Made by a program: the position numbers and the translations under genes | Shown here: positions 34,747-42,651 of the stretch, in pieces | Numbering within the stretch: position 1 is the first letter of the stretch | How the letters are laid out: every line of letters begins with the position of its first letter | The notes under the pieces: model-generated | The model's database searches: none | What the model was told of the DNA's origin: nothing | The model's input: only the letters and a program-made list of their open reading frames with translations | From: PWQG01 sp040882255 | Lineage (GTDB): Bacteria > Pseudomonadota > Gammaproteobacteria > Pseudomonadales > Pseudohongiellaceae | Reading direction: 5' to 3' | NCBI GenBank assembly: GCA_040882255.1 | Contig: JBBEBP010000023.1 | Location: forward strand, 1-64,000 | Length of the DNA stretch: 64,000 nucleotides

Positions 34747-34947
34747 TGAATGCTCTCCCCTGATTCTGTTGGCAAACGTAGCGATAGTACCCAATGCTCC
34801 GGCAAAGCTGAAGTCCCGTGGCGGTCAGCGGACGCTCGCTGCGACGCAAGGAAGCGCTGATGCGATGACCGGGCAACTCGTGTATATTGACGGGCCGATT
34901 AGCGCCCCACGGGCAGACCGATTTCCATCCTGAACAGGTTCGCAGCC

Positions 34948-36642
34948 ATGACTGACAACAATTCCGCTGACAACAATACCCGCAAGCATTCCAGCCAGGT
35001 CGTGGAAGGCGTCGAGCACGCTGCCAGCCGCGCCATGCTGCATGCGGTGGGCTTCACCCGGGAAGACTTCAGCAAACCGCAGGTTGGCGTGGCGTCGACG
35101 TGGAGCATGGTTACGCCCTGCAATATGCACATCAACACACTGGCGGACACGGTCAACGACAGCATCGATGCGGCCGGCGGCAAGGGCGTGGTCTACAACA
35201 CCGTAACCATCTCCGACGGCATCTCCATGGGCACCGAGGGCATGAAGTACTCGCTGGTCTCGCGCGAGGTCATCGCCGACTCCATCGAGACGGTTTCGGC
35301 CTGCATGGGTCATGACGGCATCATCGCCATCGGCGGCTGTGACAAGAACATGCCCGGCTGCATCATGGGCCTGGCGCGGCTCAACCGCCCGTCCATCTTC
35401 ATCTACGGCGGCACCATCCGTCCGGGCAAGAACCACACAGACATCGTCTCGGTATTCGAGGCGGTGGGCGGCCACGCCAATGGTACGGTCTCCGACATCG
35501 AGTTGAAGCAGATCGAGGAAACCGCGATCCCCGGCGCCGGCTCCTGTGGCGGCATGTATACGGCCAACACGATGGCATCAGCGATCGAGGCGATGGGCAT
35601 GAGCCTGCCCGGCAGTTCGGCGCAGGACGCCGTCTCCGAGGACAAGGCCCGTGACTGTCAGCGCGCCGGCGAAGCGATCCTGGAGCTGCTGCGCAAGGAC
35701 ATCAAACCGTCCGACATCATGACCCGGGAAGCCTTCGAGAACGCCATCACCGTGGTCATCGCCCTGGGCGGATCCACCAATGCCGTGCTGCACCTGATCG
35801 CCATGGCCTACAGCATCGGCGTGGAGATCACCCTGGATGACTTCACCCGGATCGGCGAGAAAGTGCCGGTGCTGGCCGACCTGCGCCCCAGCGGGCAATA
35901 CCTGATGTCCGAGCTGATCCAGATCGGCGGCATCCAGCCGCTGATGAAGATGCTGCTGGACCGCGGGCTGCTGCACGGCGACTGCCTCACCGTGACGGGC
36001 CGGACGCTGGCTGAAAACCTGGAGGACGTCGAACCCTACCCGGAAGGCCAGGACATCATCCATGCCTTCGATAACCCGATCAAACGCAACAGCCACCTGG
36101 TGATCCTCAAGGGCAACCTGGCGCCGGGCGGCGCCGTGGCCAAGATTACCGGCAAGGAAGGCCTGCGATTCACGGGCAAGGCGCGGGTGTTCCACTCCGA
36201 GGAAGAAGCAATGAGCGCCATCCTGGATGGCACGGTCGTGGCCGGCGATGTGATTGTGATCCGCTACGAGGGTCCCAAAGGCGGCCCGGGCATGCGCGAG
36301 ATGCTCAGCCCCACCTCCGCCATCATGGGGCGGGGCCTTGGCGAGGACGTGGCACTGATCACCGACGGACGTTTCTCCGGCGGCAGCCACGGATTTGTAG
36401 TAGGACACGTGACACCGGAAGCGCAGGAAGGCGGCCCCCTGGCCATCGTCGAGAACGGCGACGAAATCACCATCGATGCCGAGAAACACCAGATCATCCT
36501 GGAGCTGTCGGACGACGAGATCCGGCAACGCCTGTCACAGTGGCAGGCACCGCCGCCGCGTTACACCCGGGGCGTGCTGGCCAAGTACGCCAAAACCGTG
36601 GTCTCGGCCTCCGAGGGAGCCGTCACCGACAAGAATCTCTAA
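34948..36642 (+). CDS. ilvD: Dihydroxy-acid dehydratase
   Basis: A 564-residue iron-sulfur dehydratase for the third common step of valine, isoleucine and pantothenate precursor synthesis. Cluster cysteines are in TPCNMH, GGCDKNMPGC and SCGGMY, and the C-terminal GPKGGPGMREML, FSGGSHGFVVGH segment is complete. The length matches the shorter ilvD type rather than the 615-residue E. coli form. It diverges from the PQQ dehydrogenase over 201 bp with no leader peptide or attenuator that I can see. Confidence 0.96.
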   Translation: MTDNNSADNNTRKHSSQVVEGVEHAASRAMLHAVGFTREDFSKPQVGVASTWSMVTPCNMHINTLADTVNDSIDAAGGKGVVYNTVTISDGISMGTEGMKYSLVSREVIADSIETVSACMGHDGIIAIGGCDKNMPGCIMGLARLNRPSIFIYGGTIRPGKNHTDIVSVFEAVGGHANGTVSDIELKQIEETAIPGAGSCGGMYTANTMASAIEAMGMSLPGSSAQDAVSEDKARDCQRAGEAILELLRKDIKPSDIMTREAFENAITVVIALGGSTNAVLHLIAMAYSIGVEITLDDFTRIGEKVPVLADLRPSGQYLMSELIQIGGIQPLMKMLLDRGLLHGDCLTVTGRTLAENLEDVEPYPEGQDIIHAFDNPIKRNSHLVILKGNLAPGGAVAKITGKEGLRFTGKARVFHSEEEAMSAILDGTVVAGDVIVIRYEGPKGGPGMREMLSPTSAIMGRGLGEDVALITDGRFSGGSHGFVVGHVTPEAQEGGPLAIVENGDEITIDAEKHQIILELSDDEIRQRLSQWQAPPPRYTRGVLAKYAKTVVSASEGAVTDKNL

Positions 36643-36662
36643 AATTCGGGAGGAGAGACGCC

Positions 36663-37325
36663 ATGCGCATTCTGATTTTTCTGGGCACCGTCCGCGACAG
36701 CACCCCGCCCGACCCGCCAAGGCTCGGCCTGCGGGTGGCGCGCAACTGCCAGCGGTGGCTGGAAAACCTGGAAGAGGAACACCACGTCGAGCTCATAGAT
36801 CCCCTGGAGCATGAGCTGGGCGGCGTATTCAAACCGCATTTCTCGTACCGCAAGAGCGAAGTGCCGGAGCCGCTGCAATCCCTGGCGGAGAAAATCGAGG
36901 CGGCCGACGCCTATGTCATGGTGAGTCCGGAGTACAACCATTCCATGAGCCCGGCACTGGCGCATCTGCTAAACCACTTCGGCAGCTCGCTGTTCTCCTG
37001 GAAGCCCAGCGCCATCGTGACCTACTCGGCCGGTCAGTGGGGCGGCTCACGGGCCGCGGTGGCCATGCGCACCTTCCTGTCCGAGCTGGGCTGCTTGCCG
37101 GTGTCCGCCATGATCCATGTGCCGGCCGCGCAGAACGTGCTGAACGAGGACGGTACCGTACAGGATGACGCTGAAAGCAGCCGCTGGGACAAGTACCTGG
37201 GACGCACCCTGCTACAGCTGCTCTGGTGGGGCGAGGCGGCCTGTCTGCAGCGCGACCGCTCCGATCCGGAGCAGATGGTGCGGCCGTTCAAACGCGACCC
37301 GTCCCAGCGCAACGCTCCCGGCTGA
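36663..37325 (+). CDS. NADPH-dependent FMN reductase family protein
   Basis: A 220-residue flavodoxin-fold protein. The N-terminal phosphate loop (FLGTVRDSTPP, residues 6-16) and the SPEYNHSMSPAL segment (near residue 85) mark the FMN-reductase/azoreductase family. It probably uses NAD(P)H to reduce FMN, quinones or small electrophiles. It starts 20 bp after ilvD with a GGAGGAGAG ribosome-binding site, so co-transcription is likely; a functional link is not evident. Confidence 0.87.
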   Translation: MRILIFLGTVRDSTPPDPPRLGLRVARNCQRWLENLEEEHHVELIDPLEHELGGVFKPHFSYRKSEVPEPLQSLAEKIEAADAYVMVSPEYNHSMSPALAHLLNHFGSSLFSWKPSAIVTYSAGQWGGSRAAVAMRTFLSELGCLPVSAMIHVPAAQNVLNEDGTVQDDAESSRWDKYLGRTLLQLLWWGEAACLQRDRSDPEQMVRPFKRDPSQRNAPG

Positions 37326-37413
37326 ACCGTCTGCTATCAGGGACGTATGGTCAGCGGCCTCCGGCTGGGGTAACCTGAGGATATCCGGTCACCACACTGC
37401 GAGGACCCTCTCC

Positions 37414-38718
37414 ATGCGTACTTTTTTCACTGCACTGTCCACCAGCCTGCTACTGGCCCATTCCGCCGCCTTTGCCCAGATGCCCGCCCTGTCGGACGCG
37501 GTGCAGGGCCGAATCGACGATGTGATGCCCTCCGTCGTGGACTGGCGCCGCGATATCCACGCGCATCCCGAGCTGGGCAATCGGGAATTCCGCACCGCCG
37601 GGCTCGTCGCCGAGCATCTGCGTGAGCTGGGCATGGAGGTGCACACGGAGGTTGCCCATACCGGCGTGGTCGGCATTCTGCGAGGCGGTCAACCCGGCGC
37701 GGCAGTGGCGCTGCGGGCCGATATGGACGCCCTGCCGGTGACCGAGCAGGTCGACCTGCCCTTCGCCTCCGAAGTGACCACGATGTACAACGGCCAGGAA
37801 GTCGGGGTCATGCACGCCTGCGGCCATGACAATCACGTGGCCATCCTGATGGGCGTGGCCGAAGTGCTGGCCGGCATGCAGGAAGAGCTGAAAGGTACCG
37901 TGATGTTCATCTTCCAGCCCGCCGAGGAAGGGGCGCCGGAAGGCGAGGAAGGCGGCGCCGAGCTGATGCTGGCGGAAGGCCTGTTCGATGACATCCTGCG
38001 CCCGGATGCCGTGTTCGGCCTGCATGTCACCAATATTCCGGTAGGCACCATCGCCACCCAGGCCGGCGGCCTGATGGCCTCCAGCGACAGCTACTCCATC
38101 ACCGTCAACGGGCAGCAGACACACGGCGCCCGGCCCTGGGACGGCGTCGACCCCATCGTCACCGCCTCCCAGATCGTGCTGGGCCTGCAGACCATTCCCA
38201 GCCGCCAGCTCAATGCCACATTGACCCCGTCCATCGTCACCGTGGGCGCCATTCATGGCGGCGTGCGCAGCAACATCATTCCGGACAGCGTGGAGATGAT
38301 CGGCACGCTGCGTACCTTCGATGCCGACACCCGCACGCAGATCCACGAGCGGGTCACCCGCACGGCCACGGAGATCGCCGAGAGCGCGGGCGCCACGGCG
38401 GACGTGCACATCGACCTGGGCTACCCGGTGACCCGCAACGACCCGGACCTGCTCACACAGATGACACCGACGCTGCAACGGGTTGCCGGCGAGCAACTGG
38501 TGATCCCGGGCGGACAGACCACCGGGGCCGAGGATTTCTCCTACTACGCACAGGAAGTGCCGGGTCTGTTCTTTTTCCTGGGCGTGGCGCCGGATGATCC
38601 GGAACTGTCTTTCCCGAATCACTCGCCACGTTTCTATGCCGACGAACGTGGCCTGCCCGTCGGTGTAACGGCGCTGAGCGCGCTGGCACTCGATTTTCTC
38701 GAGCAGCGGGCACCGTGA
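37414..38718 (+). CDS. Exported M20-family amidohydrolase
   Basis: A 434-residue protein with a signal peptide (MRTFFTALSTSLLLAHSAAFAQ), so it should act in the periplasm, unlike most cytoplasmic relatives. The metal site includes ADMDALPV, HACGHDNH and FQPAEEG, and the lid domain LMASSDSYSITVNG. M20 amidohydrolases cleave N-acyl amino acids, IAA-type conjugates or peptides; the substrate cannot be told from sequence. The gene stands 88 bp after the flavin reductase gene and converges on the beta-barrel gene. Confidence 0.88.
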   Translation: MRTFFTALSTSLLLAHSAAFAQMPALSDAVQGRIDDVMPSVVDWRRDIHAHPELGNREFRTAGLVAEHLRELGMEVHTEVAHTGVVGILRGGQPGAAVALRADMDALPVTEQVDLPFASEVTTMYNGQEVGVMHACGHDNHVAILMGVAEVLAGMQEELKGTVMFIFQPAEEGAPEGEEGGAELMLAEGLFDDILRPDAVFGLHVTNIPVGTIATQAGGLMASSDSYSITVNGQQTHGARPWDGVDPIVTASQIVLGLQTIPSRQLNATLTPSIVTVGAIHGGVRSNIIPDSVEMIGTLRTFDADTRTQIHERVTRTATEIAESAGATADVHIDLGYPVTRNDPDLLTQMTPTLQRVAGEQLVIPGGQTTGAEDFSYYAQEVPGLFFFLGVAPDDPELSFPNHSPRFYADERGLPVGVTALSALALDFLEQRAP

Positions 38719-38729
38719 TACGGCGCCCT

Positions 38730-39863
38730 TCAGAAATCGAAAGTGGCAATCAGTGAGACGTTATCGCGGCTGCGCTGGCCGCGGCGATTCTCGTAGCGTT
38801 CATATTCCAGCATCAGGCGTTGTCCCGGCGCGAACAGCCGGGTGACGCTGACCCCGGCCACGCCGGTCACTGGATCATCAATGGGGAAATCCATGTTGTT
38901 TTCCCACTCGTAGTCCACGCCCAGTTCCGCGCCCAGACTCCAGCTCTCGCCCAGACTCTGCGCCACCATCACCGTGCTGCGCACGATACCCAGGCGGTTG
39001 TGGTCGCCGAACGGTTCCTGCACGGAACGGCCCAGGCTGTCGGTCTGTGGTTCATACCGGTAGTCGAGGTACTGCAGCACGGTGCTCCAGTCCACCTGCG
39101 TACCAGCCGGCATCCAGCTCACGTTGCGGGCGTTGTAATGCGCCACCGCCTCCAGATCCAGGAATTGACGGGTGTACTCCACGTCGCGGGCGATATCCAG
39201 GCGGCCACCGGGCGTATCGACACTGACGTCACTGTCGCCCCGGTAGCTCAGCCAGTCGTAGCGCGCGGAGAAGGCCCAGGTGTTGTTGTAGACCACCCCG
39301 GCATCCAGGCGTGGCCCCCAGGCCAGGCCATCGCCCTGCCCTGTGATGTAGCGCAGCTCCGACACGGTGCGCTCACCGGCCAGACCAGCGCTGATGTACG
39401 AGTACTGGCTGGGTGCGTACAACAGGCCAAAATCAACGCGATCATTACGGCTGCTGACCCGTTTTTCTTCGTTGCGCCAGGCGACACGGGCCAGGGCGCG
39501 CACAAACAGGGGCCTTTCCAGACCGGTATCCACCGGCAACAGAGAATCGTTCTGTGTCACGTAGGATTCAATACGCGAATCGATGGTGCGGGGATCCAGA
39601 TCAGGCTGTGAGGCCACGTCCCGATCATGAATCCGCTTGCTCATCTGGTAGCTAACCACCCGGTTGACCAGCTCACCAAGATCGGCGCCCGAGGCGTAGG
39701 AGCGCCGCAGCCCGGCCTCTCCCATGGTGGCTTTCCACTGTCCGCGCTGGGCGGCTGGAGGTTGGGACTGCGCTGGTATCGCGGTGAGTAGGCTCGTTAT
39801 CATAACGAAGGCGGGCAGGAAGAAACTATACCGGGACCGTAACCCCCTGGGGAAAGATTTCAC
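38730..39863 (-). CDS. Putative outer-membrane beta-barrel protein
   Basis: A 377-residue protein with a cleavable signal peptide (to about residue 33, AIPAQSQ) and alternating hydrophobic/polar strands from about residue 120. It ends in phenylalanine (IATFDF), the usual signature for BAM-dependent barrel insertion. No family recognised; similar proteins are annotated as surface lipopolysaccharide- or TIGR-type 'outer membrane beta-barrel'. The start is GTG 39863 with AGGAG nine bases upstream. It may form a pore or receptor; nothing adjacent suggests a substrate. Confidence 0.6.
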   Translation of the reverse strand: MKSFPRGLRSRYSFFLPAFVMITSLLTAIPAQSQPPAAQRGQWKATMGEAGLRRSYASGADLGELVNRVVSYQMSKRIHDRDVASQPDLDPRTIDSRIESYVTQNDSLLPVDTGLERPLFVRALARVAWRNEEKRVSSRNDRVDFGLLYAPSQYSYISAGLAGERTVSELRYITGQGDGLAWGPRLDAGVVYNNTWAFSARYDWLSYRGDSDVSVDTPGGRLDIARDVEYTRQFLDLEAVAHYNARNVSWMPAGTQVDWSTVLQYLDYRYEPQTDSLGRSVQEPFGDHNRLGIVRSTVMVAQSLGESWSLGAELGVDYEWENNMDFPIDDPVTGVAGVSVTRLFAPGQRLMLEYERYENRRGQRSRDNVSLIATFDF

Positions 39864-39939
39864 GTGGTGATACTCCTGATACTGCTTGTGGGTGACTTGT
39901 CAGAAAAATAGTGTACTTCATTGTATACTCTCGCCAAGA

Positions 39940-40105
39940 TCACCGAGATCGCCAAGAGAGCAGAGAAAGTCAAGTGCGTCGAGGAGAGCACTCCGGACGG
40001 AGAACGGGATTGGCACAGGTGGTTGATGCAGTGCCATGAATCCCCGACCTGAGCAGCTTTCTCACTGGTTTCCCTGCGCGCTTGGCGAGCTCCGCGAGAC
40101 CAACA
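39940..40105. repeat. Inverted pair of short repeats related to 26101-26330
   Basis: CTCGCCAAGATCACCGAGAT at about 39928-39970 runs into GCAGAGAAAG. An inverted relative, TTTCCCTGCGCGCTTGGCGA, occurs at about 40070-40090. Both match units of the 26.1-kb arrays. The rest of the 280-bp interval 39864-40143 shows no gene. Confidence 0.7.
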
Positions 40106-40143
40106 ATCACCACTCCATGTACCCACAGACTTTCCGGAAGCCC

Positions 40144-41286
40144 CTACTGTTTACGGACCACCAGACTGCCAATCGAGTAACCGGCACCGAAAGAGCAGAT
40201 GACGCCATGGTCGCCGGATTGCAGATCGCTGTGGTGCAGATGAAATGCGATGATGGAACCGGCCGAGGCGGTGTTCGCATAACGGTCCAGCACAGTCGGC
40301 GCCTCTTCCGCTCCGGGCACACGGCCCAGCAACTTCTTCGCGATCAGCTGGTTCATATTGAGGTTGGCCTGGTGCAGCCACCAGCGAGTGACATCGGCCG
40401 GCGCCAGGCCATACCGCGCCAGGTGTCCGGCTATGTGTTTCGCCGCCATCGGGCAGACGTCACGGAATACCGCCCGACCTTCCTGGTGAAACAGCTTGTC
40501 CGGGGCAAACGCATCACCTCCGTACGCATGGGACATGTAGCCGAAATTGGAGCGGATGTTGCTTGAGTAACTGGTTTCGGCTTTCGTGCCGAGTATGGCG
40601 AAGCGGGTATCGCTGCTGGCAGTATCGGCCCGCTCCACGATCACGGCCGTGGCCACGTCCCCGAAAATGAAATGACTGTCCCGGTCACGATAGTTGACCT
40701 GGGGCGAGACCAGTTCCGGGTTGATGACCAGCACCGCACGGGCCGTGCCGGCACGCACCATCTCCCAGGCCCGGTGCAGGGCGAACGTGGCGGCCGAACA
40801 GGCCACCAGCATGTCGAAACCGAAGCCCTCGATACCCAGCGCATGCTGGACCTCGATGGCGATGGCCGGGTAGGCGCGCTGGGTGTAGGCGCAGCTGACA
40901 ATGACGGCATCAATATTCCCGGCCGTTTTCCCGGCGCTCTGTATCGCACCCCGCGCTGCCTCCAGCGCGATCTCCGCCTGATGGCTGAGCTCCCCCTCAC
41001 CTCGTTCAGGGATGCGCGGGCGCATGCAGTTAATGTCCAGGATGCCGTCCTTGACATACACATGGCGCTGGCGGATGCCGCTGGCCTTGACGATGAACTC
41101 CGGCTCGGACTTCAGTGCGGGCTGCAAGGTGCCGGCCTCGATCTCCTCCCGGTGCTGGTCGTTATAGCGATCCGCCCAGGCATTGAGCGCACCGACCAGC
41201 TCCTCGTTGGTCACCACATGTTCGGGTGTCCACAGGCCGGTGCCGCTGATGACAACGTCATCTGTATCCCGGGAAACCCCGGTCAT
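40144..41286 (-). CDS. Beta-ketoacyl-ACP synthase III family protein
   Basis: A 380-residue thiolase-fold enzyme. The catalytic Cys is in LVACSAATFAL (near residue 165), His in WWLHQANLNMNQL and Asn in RYANTASAGS, so the triad is complete. Its length and insert (GILDINCMRPRIPER) set it apart from FabH of the fatty-acid pathway; it resembles the pseudomonad FabH-like enzymes that take octanoyl-CoA or other primers. Its ATG overlaps the end of the serine hydrolase gene (ATGA), making it the third gene of an acylase-hydrolase-KAS III operon. The acyl substrate is unknown. Confidence 0.88.
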   Translation of the reverse strand: MTGVSRDTDDVVISGTGLWTPEHVVTNEELVGALNAWADRYNDQHREEIEAGTLQPALKSEPEFIVKASGIRQRHVYVKDGILDINCMRPRIPERGEGELSHQAEIALEAARGAIQSAGKTAGNIDAVIVSCAYTQRAYPAIAIEVQHALGIEGFGFDMLVACSAATFALHRAWEMVRAGTARAVLVINPELVSPQVNYRDRDSHFIFGDVATAVIVERADTASSDTRFAILGTKAETSYSSNIRSNFGYMSHAYGGDAFAPDKLFHQEGRAVFRDVCPMAAKHIAGHLARYGLAPADVTRWWLHQANLNMNQLIAKKLLGRVPGAEEAPTVLDRYANTASAGSIIAFHLHHSDLQSGDHGVICSFGAGYSIGSLVVRKQ

Positions 41287-42566
41287 TCCGCAATCGCCGA
41301 GTACGTCAGGGCCTTGAATTCAGCACGCAATGGCACCTGCACGTTCATGTGCTGGATCATCACGACGCCGGCCAGGTCTTCCGCCGGGTCGATCCAGAAA
41401 ATGGTACCTGCGGCACCGCCCCAGTAGTATTCCCCTTTCGAGGCCACACCACCGGCGCGTTTCGGATCCTCGATCACGGCAAAGCCGAGTCCGAAACCGG
41501 TACCGTCGACAAAGCCGGGCAGGGTGTCAGGGGCGTGCACACCACGATCTGCGAAGATGGCCGGCAGGTGATTCTCTGTCATGTAGTCCAGGGTCTTGCG
41601 GCCGATGACACGCTCACCGGCCAGCTCGCCGCCATTTAGCAGCATCTGCGCGAAACGCATGTAATCCTCTGTGCTGGACACCAGGCCACCGCCACCGGAC
41701 TCGAAGCCGCGGCCACCCACGCCCTCACCGCTGACCGGAGTGGCGCTGACCTGCAGTTCGCCGGTGGCCGGATCAAAGGTGTGATTGGTGCCGTAGCGGT
41801 CGACCTTTTCCGGCGGCACCCGGAAGAACGTGTCGTTCATCCCCAGCGGCGCGAAGATGTGCTCGCGGAAGTACTCGCCCAGCTCCTGGCCGGAAATCAC
41901 CTCCACCAGGCCACCCAGCACATCGGTGGCGACACTGTAGTGGAAGCGGGTGCCGGGCTGGTACTGCAGGGGGATCTCCGACAGACGGTCGACGAAAGTG
42001 GTCAGGTCCGGGCTCTCCATGACGCCGGCTTCCCGGTACATACGGTCAATCAGCGTGTCGCCGAACACGCCATAGGTCAGCCCGGCGGAATGCGTCAGCA
42101 GCATCCGCACGGTCATGGGCTGCTCCGGCTCGACCAGCGCGCCGCCTTCCCCGACCACGCGCACATCGGCAAAACCCGGCAGGTATCGGGCCACCGGGTC
42201 ATCCAGCTGCAGCAGGCCCTGCTCGTAAAGCTGCATGACCGCCAGGGAGGTGATTGGCTTGGTCATGGAAAAGATCCGGAAAAGACTGTCTTCCTGCATG
42301 TCCTGCCCGGTTTCCCTGTTCAGGTCACCGTAAGTCTCGAAATGCACTACCTGTCCGTGCCGGGCCACCATGCTGGTAGCACCGACCAGTTCACCCTGGT
42401 CCACATAGGACTGGATCATCGGCGCGATGCGCCCCAGGCGTTCGGACGACATGCCAACGTCCTCCGGCTCAGCGTGAGACAGGTTTTCCTGGGCCGTCAC
42501 GGTACCGGCCAATACCAGGCAGGTGCCCGCCATCAGGCCAGTCAGTTGATTCCTGAGTGCAATCAT
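41283..42566 (-). CDS. Exported serine hydrolase (class C beta-lactamase family)
   Basis: A 427-residue protein with a signal peptide (residues 1-26, LVLAGTVTAQ). The SxxK nucleophile motif is SMTK in FRIFSMTKPITS (near residue 92), the tyrosine motif is HYSVATD, and the third motif is replaced by WGGAAGT. Family members are esterases, DD-peptidases or beta-lactamases; esterase is more likely than resistance. Start at 42566 has GGGGAG eight bases upstream. It lies 85 bp after the acylase gene and overlaps the KAS III gene by four bases. Confidence 0.87.
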   Translation of the reverse strand: MIALRNQLTGLMAGTCLVLAGTVTAQENLSHAEPEDVGMSSERLGRIAPMIQSYVDQGELVGATSMVARHGQVVHFETYGDLNRETGQDMQEDSLFRIFSMTKPITSLAVMQLYEQGLLQLDDPVARYLPGFADVRVVGEGGALVEPEQPMTVRMLLTHSAGLTYGVFGDTLIDRMYREAGVMESPDLTTFVDRLSEIPLQYQPGTRFHYSVATDVLGGLVEVISGQELGEYFREHIFAPLGMNDTFFRVPPEKVDRYGTNHTFDPATGELQVSATPVSGEGVGGRGFESGGGGLVSSTEDYMRFAQMLLNGGELAGERVIGRKTLDYMTENHLPAIFADRGVHAPDTLPGFVDGTGFGLGFAVIEDPKRAGGVASKGEYYWGGAAGTIFWIDPAEDLAGVVMIQHMNVQVPLRAEFKALTYSAIAE

Positions 42567-42651
42567 GTGGTGGTCTCCCCTTGATTCTGCTTGTTGATCT
42601 AGACCGGATACTACAACAGCCCGGCCGTCATTGCTAAGAACCGGTCCGCTG

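Noticed and set aside
41283..42566. Antibiotic-resistance beta-lactamase
   Set aside because: SxxK and Tyr motifs exist, but the third motif is WGG rather than KTG, and the sequence fits the esterase-type branch.
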